Source of the DNA: Paraniabella ginsengisoli | GTDB taxonomy: Bacteria > Bacteroidota > Bacteroidia > Chitinophagales > Chitinophagaceae | Length of the DNA stretch: 64,000 nucleotides | Reading direction: 5' to 3' | Assembly: GCF_022513635.1 (NCBI RefSeq) | Contig: NZ_JAKWBL010000004.1 | Coordinates: 1,116,001 to 1,180,000, forward strand | Shown here: piece after piece, positions 1-10,728 of the stretch | Layout: every line of letters starts with the position of its first letter | Position numbering within the stretch: the stretch's first letter is position 1 | Position numbers and translations under genes: made by a program | The notes under the pieces: generated by a model | The model's input: only the letters and a program-made list of their open reading frames with translations | Told to the model about the DNA's origin: nothing | The model's database searches: none

Positions 1-921
1 CAGAACAGACGCGGTTATACACCTTATCAGCGATGCAATGTTTGCGGTTGGGTGCCACAATGCAAGTATTGCGATGTATCGCTTACTTTTCATAAGTTCA
101 GAAACCAATTGGCTTGTCATTATTGCGGCACTACTTATCCACCTATGCATACCTGCGCCGCATGTGGCAGCCATGATTTTGTACACCGACAGTTTGGGAC
201 AGAACGTATAGAAGAAGCTTTACAGGAATTTTTTCCAGAGGCCAAAACGGGTAGGATGGATATGGATACGGTGCGAGGCAAAAACGCACATGATCAGTTA
301 ATACAAACATTTGAACAACAAAAGATTGAAATATTAGTTGGAACGCAAATGGTTGTTAAGGGCCTGGATTTTGAACATGTAGATCTGGTGGGCATTTTAG
401 ATGCCGATGGTATTTTATCCTTTGCAGATTTTAGGGTAAACGAAAGAGCGTATCAATTGATGGAACAGGTAAGTGGCCGTGCTGGTAGAAAACACGGAAG
501 AGGAAAAGTATTGGTACAAACCGCTCAGCCAACACATCCGGTTTTGATGCAGGTGCAACAACATGATTATGATGCCTTATACAATGAAGAGAAAATAAGG
601 CGCGAACAATTTTTTTATCCGCCATTTTCAAGAATTATAAAACTCACTTTCAGAAATAAGATAAAAGACGTGGTGCATGATGCTGCAAAAATTTTTGCGA
701 ATGCTTTATCAAATCGTTATGTAAACAATATTACCGGCCCCGCCGAACCTGTTGTAAATCGGGTAAGAAATAATTACCTGATGGAACTTTTATTAAAGCT
801 GCCGCGAAGCGGAAGCATTTTAGCGCAATGCAAAAAAGATATTTTAGATCAAATCGCAATATTGCACCAGGAAAAAAGATACAAATCTGTTGTGGTAATT
901 CCTGATGTGGATGGGGTGTAG
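1..921 (+). CDS. priA: Primosomal protein N' (PriA helicase), 3' part
   Basis: C-terminal ~306 residues of the replication-restart helicase PriA; the 5' end lies outside the window. The frame is open from base 1. Eight cysteines at residues 12, 15, 21, 24, 39, 42, 52 and 55 in CxxC pairs form the zinc-binding insert typical of PriA. Helicase motifs follow: VGTQMVVKGLDFEHV near residue 112 and the motif VI-like QVSGRAGR near 156. A C-terminal domain with the usual FFYPPFSRI segment completes the protein. PriA recognises abandoned forks and loads DnaB. No internal frameshift in this part. The family assignment is firm. Confidence 0.95.
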   Translation, partial: QNRRGYTPYQRCNVCGWVPQCKYCDVSLTFHKFRNQLACHYCGTTYPPMHTCAACGSHDFVHRQFGTERIEEALQEFFPEAKTGRMDMDTVRGKNAHDQLIQTFEQQKIEILVGTQMVVKGLDFEHVDLVGILDADGILSFADFRVNERAYQLMEQVSGRAGRKHGRGKVLVQTAQPTHPVLMQVQQHDYDALYNEEKIRREQFFYPPFSRIIKLTFRNKIKDVVHDAAKIFANALSNRYVNNITGPAEPVVNRVRNNYLMELLLKLPRSGSILAQCKKDILDQIAILHQEKRYKSVVVIPDVDGV

Positions 922-971
922 GGGGAGGAAAGTCGATGGTTGATAGTCGATGGATTATTGTCTTTCCTACT

Positions 972-2385
972 TCACTTTACTCGTATCCACCCCCAATCAT
1001 CTGTCCTGAAAGGCGCAACAGGCAGTCCTTCTTTGCTAAAAATATTTGACATGGCGGTGTTGCTAAATGAAAAGCGCACTGCAACTGGATCTTTTATTTT
1101 TGAATTAAAAACAACAAGTTTCTCTTTTTCTATTTTAACGGTTGCTGGTAAAAAGTTTTTATCAGCACCGGCAATGTAAAATTCTGTTGCGGATTTACCG
1201 TTGTTTAATTTAAATCCGTTTGGTGCGTTATCAAAATACAAATTCACTTTGCTGCCATTCACTTCCATACGCTTAAACATCGGACTTTTATAAATGCCAA
1301 CATCCTGTTTATAGGTTTCGGCTAATGCATATTTAGCTAATCGTAAAGCAACATCAATTTTATTGGTAGGATGAATATTTTTACATCATCAACCAAATCT
1401 GTAATCACCACCATTCCTGTGTTTTCAAGGTTTAGCGATTGTGTTTGCTGCTCTCGAACGAGGTTGCCTACATTATAATTCCCATAATTAAAAGGAGCTA
1501 TCTGAACAAAATAAAAAGGAAAATCTTTTTGCCAGATATTGCGCCATGCTTTTATCATTGTTGTAAAAAGATTGCTATACGTTCCGTACGTCATTACGTT
1601 ACTCTCGCCTTGGTACCAAATGGCACCTGCAATGCTAAAATTGGTAAGTGGTGCTATCATGGCGTTGTAAGCATAGCTTGTTTTTACGGGCCACCATGGC
1701 GTGGGGTTTTGTGCAGCCGCAGCTTTTAGTAAATCAGGCTCTTGTTGCAAAACATCAGCTGGCGTCCAGGTTTCGCCGGCGTGCCGCCCCAACTTGAGTT
1801 GACAATACCAACAGGAACGTTTAATTTTTTCTGCAACTCTTTAGCAAAGAAATAACCTACCGCACTAAATCCTTTTAAAGCATCCGGGCCCGATACCTTC
1901 CAACTTCCTTCAAGATTGTCTTGCGGATAAACGGCTGTTGTTTTTGGAACCTGAAACAATCGCAGATTATTATTGCTGCTATTGGGCATTTCATCCAATA
2001 TTTGTTTTAGCTTTTGATCGCTGCTCCATTCCATATTTGACTGTCCTGAACACACCCACACTTCACCAATCATAATATTGTCGAGAACGATCGTATTGGT
2101 CCCTTTCAATGTAATCGTGTAAGGACCGCCGGCTGCCGGAGTATTGACCTTTATTTTCCATTTCGCATTTCCATCAGCCACAACTGAATCTTTCTTATCA
2201 TCCCACGAAGTGGTAATATATATTTTTTCTGATGGATCAGACCAACCCCAAATTGAGGCTTCGCTTTTTTGCTGCAACACCATATTGCTACCTATAATAT
2301 TCGGTAATCGGATTTCCGCAAATGCAGTACTGGTAAGGATTGCAGCAAATATAAAGCTATAGATAATAAACTTGTTGAAGCTCAT
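972..2385 (-). CDS. Sialate O-acetylesterase-like SGNH esterase (two frameshifts)
   Basis: Secreted carbohydrate O-acetylesterase of about 471 residues with an N-terminal signal peptide (MSFNKFIIYSFIFAAIL, cleavage after AFA). The nucleophile motif CSGQSNMEW is near residue 118, and the C-terminal Asp/His pair is in DVKNIHP. The reading frame changes twice. One G is missing near 1774 (inside the GGTPAETW motif), and one T is missing in the T-run at 1378-1382, exactly at the catalytic DVKNIHP. Restoring both gives a continuous family protein. It is the last gene of a minus-strand block with GH29, GH95 and a GH141-like protein, so it probably removes acetyl groups from plant glycan rather than from sialic acid. 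Substrate is inferred only. Confidence 0.85.
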
Positions 2386-2599
2386 TTAATTGTTATTTTA
2401 AAAATTTGTAAAGTAGTTCGTCATTTTGTGGCGAAGCTGAGATTTTGTCCTCGTTCCGGCCTAAGTTTTGCCTCAAGCAAAACGAGTGAAGGAATCTCTT
2501 GCACAACACGAAGATGGCTCCACTTTACTGCGTTACGATCACAATGACGATGCGTTGTTTTCCTACTCGCCACTTGCTATTCTCTGCTTCCCAAGTAAA

Positions 2600-3946
2600 T
2601 CATTTCATCTCAATTTGTATCACCTGAACCTCATCCCGCATAGCAGCTATGTTTTCAGGTAATGAAATTGTAACGTCACTGGCTGCACCTTCATATTTTA
2701 AAGGCATCTGTGTATCAAACATGCTGCAAGAAGCGATCTTACTAAAATCTAAAGGCAAAGACAATTTGTTTCCTGCCAAAGGATTTATAATGCTGGCATA
2801 TATTATTTGTTTGCCGTTTATAGTTTTTTGAGTCAGGCAAATTTCTTTTGGAACCTTTAATACTAAAGGCTTTGCGCCATAAACCGCATCGCTGTTGGTT
2901 ACCATCCAAGCCCCCATTTCTCTAAGCCGCCTGATCGCCATTGGCGGAAAAGTACCGTCTGGTTTTGGCCCGATATTCAATAAATAATTACCCCCTTTTG
3001 AAACATTGTTTACCAAATAGCCAATCATCTCAGCTGCAGTTTTCCAGTTATAATCTTTAGCATGCCAACCCCATGAATGCACCATTGTTGCTGGTGTTTG
3101 CCAGGGACGATGTTGCAGTTCCGAAGGATAATCATTATCCATCATTTCTAAAAAGTCAATATCATTTCCGGGATTAAGCCAGGATATACGCCCGTTGATT
3201 AAGGTCTTCGGGCTTTGTTTTCTGATAAGTGCGATCAACTCGTCTCTGCGTTTATCCGATATAAAAATCTTTTCCTGCTCATCTCCCCATGTGTCAAACC
3301 AAAACAAATCAGGGCTGTATCGTTGTATCAATTCTGTAACCTGCGGCAAACATTTTTCTCTCCAGTATTTTTCAAATTGCGCATCTGTTTTTTGCGGAGT
3401 CCAATGCGGCGTGGCTCCTCCCGGATGTTCCCAATCTTCACAATGCGAATAATAGAAACCATATTTCAAACCATATTTTTTACAGGCTTTTGCCAGTTCA
3501 CCCAAAATATCTTTTTTATAGGGCGTGCTGGCAATATCGTAGGTAGAAACTTTTGAGTCCCACAACGCAAAACCATCATGATGTTTGGATGTGATGACAA
3601 AATATTTCATGCCCGCATTTTTCGCTTCTTTGATCCACGCATCTGCATCAAAGTTCACATGGTTAAATTGCTTTACCAATGCACGGTATTCTTTTTCTGG
3701 CACTTCCAGCCTTTGTTGTATCCATTCGGCATACCAGCTTTCGCCATTTTTAAAACTTTTGTCGGGTAAAGTATGTCCATTATAAGTTCCGCCCAAAACG
3801 CTGTAAAGCCCCCAATGAATGAACATGCCAAACTTCGCCTCCTTAAACCAGTCCGCACGATTAGCCTGCGTAATGGTTTGCGCTTTTGCCGCGGTTGCTG
3901 TTATCAACAACATAACCAGCGCCATATTTTTTATATAAGATTTCAT
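2600..3946 (-). CDS. Alpha-L-fucosidase, GH29
   Basis: 448-residue secreted GH29 fucosidase, intact. A signal peptide ends at TAAKAQ. The family signature WFKEAKFGMFIHWGLYS is near residue 33, followed by SKHHDGFALWDS and SPDLFWFDTWGD, where the Asp of WFD is the expected nucleophile. Length fits compact Bacteroidota GH29 enzymes that lack a carbohydrate-binding module. It hydrolyses terminal alpha-L-fucosyl groups, presumably in the periplasm. It sits about 90 bp downstream of the GH95 gene on the same strand and about 215 bp upstream of the acetylesterase gene, suggesting joint use on one fucosylated, acetylated glycan. Confidence 0.93.
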   Translation of the reverse strand: MKSYIKNMALVMLLITATAAKAQTITQANRADWFKEAKFGMFIHWGLYSVLGGTYNGHTLPDKSFKNGESWYAEWIQQRLEVPEKEYRALVKQFNHVNFDADAWIKEAKNAGMKYFVITSKHHDGFALWDSKVSTYDIASTPYKKDILGELAKACKKYGLKYGFYYSHCEDWEHPGGATPHWTPQKTDAQFEKYWREKCLPQVTELIQRYSPDLFWFDTWGDEQEKIFISDKRRDELIALIRKQSPKTLINGRISWLNPGNDIDFLEMMDNDYPSELQHRPWQTPATMVHSWGWHAKDYNWKTAAEMIGYLVNNVSKGGNYLLNIGPKPDGTFPPMAIRRLREMGAWMVTNSDAVYGAKPLVLKVPKEICLTQKTINGKQIIYASIINPLAGNKLSLPLDFSKIASCSMFDTQMPLKYEGAASDVTISLPENIAAMRDEVQVIQIEMK

Positions 3947-4014
3947 TTGTATGTACTTTATATTTTGTTTCAGGTTGCTTATTACAACATGAAACCTGGA
4001 ACTTAAAACCCGTA

Positions 4015-4036
4015 CTCCCCTTCAGGGGGTGGGGGT
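4015..4036. repeat. GC-rich hairpin repeat copy 1
   Basis: Sequence ACTCCCCTTCAGGGGGTGGG plus trailing T residues, with self-complementary CCCCTT/AGGGGG arms. It sits between the GH29 start and the GH95 stop. Related copies lie at 20416-20449 and 32308-32336. Confidence 0.5.
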
Positions 4037-6319
4037 TTACTCATACCCGTTTTCAATAACTATTGTTTGCCCCTTTTTTAGTTTAACTGAAACGATTCCG
4101 TTATCATTTCTTTTAAAAGATGACATAGGAATGCTTTTAGTAAGCCATGTTTTAAATGGCAATTTGATATTTAAAGTTCCGCCATTCTCTGCAACAATTT
4201 TAATAGTTGTTGGAACGCCGTTTTCTTTTTTGCAGAAACAATAAAAGCGCCTTCGGTTCTGAGATTTGTAAAAGAAACTTCGCTCCAGCTTCTTGGCACA
4301 GCCGGAAAAACTTCAATATAACCTTCCCTGCTTTGTAATAGCAATTCGTGTACGCCTTGTGCAAATGCAAAGTTTCCTTCTAGTGTAAATGGTCGGTATG
4401 TAAAGTTGGAATATTGTCCTCCCTTTTGGTCTCCGTTTAAGTGAAAACTGTTGGGCGAACAAAAATTTGTTGCGAAAATTTTTAATTGCTTGGCAGCGCT
4501 ATCAGCTTCATAAGCCCTTGCATAAATTGATGCCATCCAGCTAAACGAATAACCGCACCAGGCGCGCGTTCCTTTTTCTTCAATACGGCGCAATGAATTT
4601 TTTATAATAGTAGCATCGTCTTTTTTATTAACATCTAACAATGCAAGGGGATAGATAGCCATCGCTTGTGCAATATGGCGATGCGATCCGTCAAGGTTTT
4701 GCCCCGGTGCAATGGTTAATCCGGTTTCGTTGGTGTCATAATCCGGCAACTGTTTTAATACTGCCTGCCATTGAGCTGCTTCGGTAGGTTTATTGCTTGC
4801 ATTAGCTACTTCGGCGGCGGCAGTAAAAAGAAATTTAGCCAAAGACAAATCATAGTTAGTCCAGTTCAAAAACCAAGCGGAGATGCTATTGTCGTTATAT
4901 TCAGGACTGGAACTTAGCGGCAACATTCTTTTACCATTTTTTAATCTTGTAATATTTTTCAGGAAGACTGCAGCATCGTGTATATATGGATAAGCTCTTG
5001 TTTTAAGAAAGTTTTCATCCATTGAATATTTCCATTGCCAGTAAAAATGTTGTGCGCACCAGGCACTTACAGTCGGAGCCAAAGAATATTGTATCCAGCC
5101 TCCCATTGGATCGCCACTAAGAGTGGCTACACCAGGAGTATTTAAGCCCTCTACACCAAAATATTGTTTTGTATACTGTTTATTTTTCACGCGTTGATTC
5201 CACAGCCAGTTAATAAAACTTTCCCCTTCGGTCAACCTGTTTCCGGTATAGGTAGGCCAATAACTTAATTGTGTATTAAGATCGTTGTGAAAATCGCCTT
5301 TCCATGGTGGTAGGCTGCCGTTATCGGCTGTCCATACTGCTTGCAATGTTATGGCAGGTGCATTGGGGCGCGATGTTGCCGCCAGTTTATACATCTCTAA
5401 GTAATATTGTTTTTCGATGATGCTGTCAGGAAGATTGACAGAAGATTTAGACCAAAAAGTTTTTCCACCGGGAAATATGCGAAGCCCACGCTGTTGTTTC
5501 TTTTGCAGTATTTAGCACAGGCTGAACACCGGGTTTATCGCTTTCGATAACCCAGCTTCCGATTATTTTATTGCCAGGAAATTTTTTCCATTGAATTTTT
5601 ACTTCGTAGTAATGATCATCGTAAGTAGGTTGTTTGTAAGAAATGCTGTTTGACGTTTGATTTACCGTTCCCTTCATATAACCTAATTTTTGTAGGCCCT
5701 GTCCTGCGTGGCTATTATCATTTGTCGCATTGGCATTAGTATTGGCGTAATTGTGTACTATTAATTGTGGCGATAACGATTTTACAGCATCGTTCAGTTT
5801 AGCTGCAGGTAAATTTTCGAACGAAAAATAGCCGATATTTTGAGTGGAATGTATGTAGCATTTAAACATTGCGCCGTTTTCGAAAGTAACTGTGTTTAAA
5901 GCCGTTTTAATATCTAATACATTCGAGACAACATTGCCAAGTGTGTTTATATTAAATTCCATCGCTGCAGCTGGAAGTTTGGTTGGGTAAGGCGTTTGAT
6001 CATATGGTGCATCGCCATATTTATGTGCAGAATCATATGTCTTATTAAGAACCCAGCGTTCAACATCTTTAAAAGTAAATTTACTGAGATCTAATGCTTT
6101 CCTTTCATCCCAAAGATCAGCCCTGTCTAACGAAAGTCTTAACTGGCCTTTCTTTTGCCAGATTAGTGCACCCAGCATGCCATTTCCCAAGGGAATGGCT
6201 TCATCCCACTTTTGTGCTAAATGATTAAAGTTTAAATTATGAGTAGCGTTTAACTGTGCTTTGGCCGTCGTTACACTTGCGGCTACAAGCAATAATACTA
6301 ATACAGATGATTTAAGCAT
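4037..6319 (-). CDS. GH95 alpha-L-fucosidase/galactosidase (two frameshifts)
   Basis: About 760 residues after joining three frames. The signal peptide ends AKAQ. The GH95 N-terminal domain has WDEAIPLGNGMLGALIW near residue 36 and LSLDRADLWDERKAL. The (alpha/alpha)6 barrel carries WKGDFHNDLNTQLSYWPTY and the expected YNDNSISAW and NLDGSHRHIAQAM segments. There is one extra base in the A-run at 5454-5458 and one missing base in the T-run at 4226-4231; the true C-terminus ends with GQTIVIENGYE at 4037. GH95 enzymes remove alpha-1,2-fucose (xyloglucan, host glycans) or L-galactose (rhamnogalacturonan II). Family assignment is firm, the substrate is open. Confidence 0.9.
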
Positions 6320-6581
6320 TTTTATATGGATCTTGTTTAAATTTTTATTTTTTTTTCGACTTAATGTAATAGGAGCGAGCCATGAGAATTAGAGTGCTCT
6401 ATTTTAGTTCCTGTTTCAACAATTATCTTCCTTTCGAATGCAAGATGCTCGTCACATAATGAAATTAGGTAAGCATATACTCATAAGCAATAGACTAAAC
6501 TTTAATTTTAATGGATTATTCTATTAAGATTTTAAATCTATTATTGTACAACAGTATTCCTTATTTCAGTAAGAACTTCTT

Positions 6582-8941
6582 TTATTTAATTTTTAGTTTA
6601 ATTTCCATTTGCTGCTGCCCACGAATAATGGACAAGTTTATGATACTGTTGAAGTTTTTTAAAGTATGATAAATGTCCAAAAGCTCTTTAACACTTTCGA
6701 TCTTTTTCCCATCAGCCATAAGTATTACATCTTTTGCATGGAGCTTCGATTGCTCCAATAAGCCTTTGCCTTCGTTAATAACAATTACACCATTTTCATC
6801 TGGCAAGCCATACGCCGAACGATCCCCAAGTCCGTCGACTGACTTGATCAAACCACCCAGAAAATCAACTGGTTTAATATTTGAAACATCTCCGGTCATA
6901 ATTGTTAAGGCAGGTATTGCAGGTTGATGTGCTAGTTTTTTTAATGATGGTTTTTGCACACCAAAGCTATCCATATTAAAATTTTTGAATCCGATCTTTA
7001 GTGCGGGAGAATTTTGATCTACATTAAAGTTTCCATGTGACGGATCAATAAATAAAGGATCTCCGGCCAGGCTGTTTTTATCCGTTCCATTTTTTTGAGC
7101 TGCCTGTAAAGCTATTGCATCTGGAAAAAATTTTGATCAATAGCGTTACCCCAATCATTCACTCCAATTGGCGCATATCCTTTCATAACAATATTATGTC
7201 TGAATACATCGCCGCTGTTTTTAAACCATACATGTGGATGAAAGCTATTATTTACCATAATATTATTCTCCGCCTTTCTATAAAATCCTTCCCGAAATTT
7301 TAGGCCACCATTTAAAAAGATGTTGTTATATATATGATAATTAGAAGAGCCATCATCCAGATCTACATCCCAGCCATGATCGCAACGCCAGCGGTTGTTG
7401 CGTATTACCGTTGTCTTTTGAGCATCCAGTAAAATTATTTCAGGGTGTACGGCTACAAGGCTGTCCATATATTTTCTGTTCGGCGACCAATACCTATCCC
7501 TTCCCCATGAGTTAAAAGACCCGTGATCTCCTGTCTCCAATACTGTGTTAAACACATCATTGTATTCGATAATGTGGCCTCCAAAACATCCGTCGCCAAT
7601 ATTAATACCGGCACGGGGCACGTTATAAATACTGTTTCTGCTAACGGTTATTTCCGATGCTACTTCTATCTGAACACCTGTCGCTTGTTTTTCAATTTGG
7701 CCCAAATCATGGAGCAAATTATTATCTACTATACATTGTTGGGGAAAATTATTGTTTTGCGGCCCCGGCGTTTTATCAAGTTCTGAGTAAGGAATATAAT
7801 TTTCATAACCAAAAGATGGACTTCTTACTGCTTTTATATCACCAACAAAAGAAATGGCATTAGCTCCAATTTGGTAGATATGGCAGCCAGTTACTACATT
7901 ATTTTTATTATAATTACTGAACACTATTGCATTGCCTCCTAAACCTTCAAATACACAATCTGAGACTTTGCAATTTTCGGTTCCATCAAAAAGTAAAGCG
8001 CCTCCACGGTAGAATGTCCAGTCGCTTCTAAGTAATGGCTCCTTCGTTTCCATGAAAGTTCGTTTGTTATGGGTAAAATGCAGGCCCGAAAAAATGATAT
8101 TTTGTATTGGCGTATTAAGCGAACCTTGTATTACAAAACTTTCTTTTAAATGCGCAACTTCAATAGTAGCTGTTTGTACGTTTACGTTTTGGGGCGGGTA
8201 GAAGTAAAGGAGTTTTTTTCCTTTGTCAAAATACCATTCGCCTGGTGCATCAAGTTCTTCAAAAATGTTCTCCACAAATCTTAAATCTTTGTGCATTTTA
8301 TTAGGCCGGTTATTTTGCCAGCCGCCTTCCATTTGCAGGTTGCCATCTTTATCAATTCCTGTAAACTGATAATGAAAGCCTCCCCATTCTCCAGGATGTA
8401 ACGCATGTATATAACCTCCTTTTGGATTTGACCAATTCTTCACCCTTTCTGGTGAAATAGCATCGGCAGCGGTGCCGTGGAATACACGAGCCGTAGAATC
8501 ATAGTTTGGATAACGCGCTAAAACCTGCAACGCATCATCGCAAAACAATCTTTCAAAGGATAGTTTAGTATCCACTTTGGCAACATAAATGCCATTTTTA
8601 AACGGTGTCCATTTTAAGCTCAGTTTTTTACCGGCACTAATGATTACTTTACCTTTTGATGAAGGCTGTAGTGTGAGCGATTTTGCCTTAAAATTTGCTG
8701 AGTTAATTTCTATTGTTTTGTTTAAGTAGTATGTGCCACCTTCAATATGTATAACAATATCGCCCGATAAAGTGCTGGCATAAGTTGCAGCACGTTCAAT
8801 AGAATGAAAAGGAGCAGTAGTGCTTCCGTTATTCTTATCATTGCCTTTTAAAGAAACATATAAGTAGCGTTGTGCAGATAATTGGCCAGAACAGAAGCCA
8901 GAGGCGATTAGGAAAATGAGTATTTTTTGAATGATCGGCAT
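6582..8941 (-). CDS. Right-handed beta-helix protein, GH141-like, with C-terminal PDZ domain (one frameshift)
   Basis: About 786 residues. The signal peptide ends SAQ; then a DUF1565-like opening (YLYVSLKGNDKNNGS) and a long parallel beta-helix follow (repeated short asparagine-rich turns, residues ~280-580). This layout matches GH141 proteins, whose founder acts on fucose in rhamnogalacturonan II. The frame breaks in the A-run at 7125-7130 (one base missing). Beyond it come GDPLFIDPSHGNF and, at the C-terminus, a PDZ-like domain (GLPDENGVIVINEGKGLLE then LHAKDVILMADGKKI). First gene of the block with GH95, GH29 and acetylesterase. GH141 is assigned from overall pattern; another beta-helix lyase or hydrolase family is possible. 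Confidence 0.7.
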
Positions 8942-9055
8942 TGAAGGTTTATTTGGTTACAATATATAAGGCATGCATTGAAGTGAATTTTGATTAAGTA
9001 AATTATAACCCTGGTTAAAAGCTATCAAGTTAGTATTTTTATGTATATGCTTCAA

Positions 9056-9070
9056 GCGCAACCGTTTGCA
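9056..9070. promoter_or_regulatory. Possible LacI-type operator half-palindrome
   Basis: GCAACC|GTTTGC at 9058-9069 is a 12-bp dyad with one mismatch and a central CG, as in LacI-family operators. It lies 117-128 bp upstream of the beta-helix gene start. A separate CG-containing dyad precedes the GH28 gene at 62273. No regulator is visible in the window. Confidence 0.3.
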
Positions 9071-9096
9071 TATTAATAGCTTTAAATTTATTTCTG

Positions 9097-9432
9097 ATGG
9101 ATATAGAAAATATTCGAAATTATTGTTTGGCTAAACCAGATGTTGAAGAAACGCTGCCTTTCGGCCCCGATACACTTGTTTATAAGGTTGGAGGAAAGAT
9201 TTTTTTATTAATGGGAATGGACAGCGACCCGCTTTCGTTCAATGTAAAATGCAATCCAGATAAGGCTTTGGAATTAAGAGAAACTTATCCCAGCGTTGCT
9301 CCCGGTTACCACATGAATAAAACGCATTGGAACACTGTAACGGTTGATGGTTCTGTTCCATTTAAACAATTGAAAGAATGGATTGACCATTCATATGAAT
9401 TAGTATGTAAAAAGAGCAGACAGAAAAAGTGA
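9097..9432 (+). CDS. MmcQ/YjbR family protein
   Basis: 111-residue protein of the YjbR/MmcQ family (a CyaY-like, double-wing fold). It shows the typical opening IRNYCLAKPDVEETLPFGPD, then VGGKIFLLMG, SFNVKCNPDKALELRE and PGYHMNKTHWNTV. The molecular role of the family is unsettled (DNA binding has been proposed). Monocistronic between a divergent glycan block and the convergent cysM gene. Complete, no frame problem. Confidence 0.85.
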   Translation: MDIENIRNYCLAKPDVEETLPFGPDTLVYKVGGKIFLLMGMDSDPLSFNVKCNPDKALELRETYPSVAPGYHMNKTHWNTVTVDGSVPFKQLKEWIDHSYELVCKKSRQKK

Positions 9433-9636
9433 GTTTGAACACTCCACCCAATTCTCTCTAAAAGACAGGAGCGTTGCGCACTCCATTAATACAATCTATT
9501 ACTCACAAAGGCTCGAAGACACAAATTTTTGTTTCTGCAAAACATTTGCTGAAGGCAACCTTTGCGAACTTATTACGAAGAACAGGCATTTCCTTGGCGC
9601 CTTTGCGTTATAACTTTTGAAGAACAGAAGAGGGGG

Positions 9637-10527
9637 TCAGGGGAGAGGCTGAAATAAATCAGAAGACAAATACCTGTCGCCACGGTCGCAAATAATGCAA
9701 ACAATAACTCCTGAATCAAGTTGTTTGGACAACTCAATTGCAGCATGTACAGCGCCACCGCTGCTCATTCCCGCAAAAATAGCCTCTTCCCTTGCAAGAC
9801 GATTCGCCATAATGCGTGCATCCTGCTCGTCAAGTTCAATCACCTTATCCACACGGCTTTTGTCAAATATTTTTGGAAGATAAGCTTCCGGCCATTTGCG
9901 AATGCCCGGTATACTTGAATTATCCGTTGGCTGGCAACCTACAATCTGTATATCGGGATTTACTTCTTTCAAATATTTAGACACGCCCATGATCGTACCG
10001 GTAGTTCCCATCGACGAAACAAAATGCGTGATCTGACCTTGTGTATCTCGCCATATTTCCGGCCCGGTTGTTTTATAATGCATGCCCGGGTTATCAGGGT
10101 TGCCAAACTGGTTCAGCATCAGGTAACCATCATTCTTTAGTTTATCGTTAGCATAATCTATCGAACCTTCCATGCCTTTGTCTTTAGAAGTAAGCGTTAC
10201 TTTAGCGCCAAAAGCCTCCATAGTAAGTACGCGTTCGCGGGTAGCACTTTCGGGCATTACCAATTCTATGTCAATGCCAAACAAATTGGCGATCATAGCA
10301 AGCGCTATACCTGTATTACCGCTGGTGGCTTCAATAAGTTTGGTGCCGGGTTTGATTTCTCCACGATCTAATGCGCCTTTAATCATTCCATAAGCTGCGC
10401 GATCTTTAACACTTCCGCCAGGGTTATTACCTTCAAGCTTGGCATATATTTTTACGTTCTTGTTTACGGAGATTTTGTTTAGTTCTACCAAGGGCGTGTT
10501 GCCTATCTGATCAAGTATTCCGGCCAT
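9637..10527 (-). CDS. cysM: Cysteine synthase B (O-acetylserine sulfhydrylase)
   Basis: 296-residue PLP enzyme converting O-acetylserine and sulfide (or thiosulfate) to cysteine. The N-terminus ILDQIGNTPLVELNKI is standard. The PLP lysine lies in NNPGGSVKDRA (residue ~42). EATSGNTGIALAM binds the substrate carboxylate and GTTGTIMGVSKYL binds phosphate. The C-terminus IICDRGDRYLSSDLF matches the CysM/CysK family end, and CysM is favoured over CysK by length (about 300) and GNNPGGSVKDR. Intact. The upstream region to the divergent oxidase gene contains a degenerate 80-bp repeat. Confidence 0.92.
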   Translation of the reverse strand: MAGILDQIGNTPLVELNKISVNKNVKIYAKLEGNNPGGSVKDRAAYGMIKGALDRGEIKPGTKLIEATSGNTGIALAMIANLFGIDIELVMPESATRERVLTMEAFGAKVTLTSKDKGMEGSIDYANDKLKNDGYLMLNQFGNPDNPGMHYKTTGPEIWRDTQGQITHFVSSMGTTGTIMGVSKYLKEVNPDIQIVGCQPTDNSSIPGIRKWPEAYLPKIFDKSRVDKVIELDEQDARIMANRLAREEAIFAGMSSGGAVHAAIELSKQLDSGVIVCIICDRGDRYLSSDLFQPLP

Positions 10528-10603
10528 TATTTTGCTTTTTTAAGATCGTTCAAAGATAAGTATGTTAATTTTATCGACTAATGTTGTTTAATAAATTATT
10601 GTG

Positions 10604-10680
10604 TCAGCAATGAATATATTTCATCAATCTTGCCACGCTCGCTTGTACTGATGAATATGACTCAGCCTATATAAACGACA
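10604..10680 (-). repeat. Intergenic GAGCGWNGCAA repeat, copy F
   Basis: On the minus strand it reads TATATAGGCTG, 22 bp, GAGCGTGGCAAGATTGATG, then an ATATATTCATTGCTG end. Same order and spacing as seven other copies in the window. It lies between the divergent cysM and FAD-oxidase genes. Confidence 0.7.
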
Positions 10681-10728
10681 ATTTATCCATCGACCATTCA
10701 CTATTGACTATTCATTATATTTACAGCG

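Noticed and set aside
2386-2599. A coding frame at 2468-2662
   Set aside because: Its 3' part overlaps the GH29 C-terminus on the other strand and its first half is repeat-like intergenic DNA with no family pattern.
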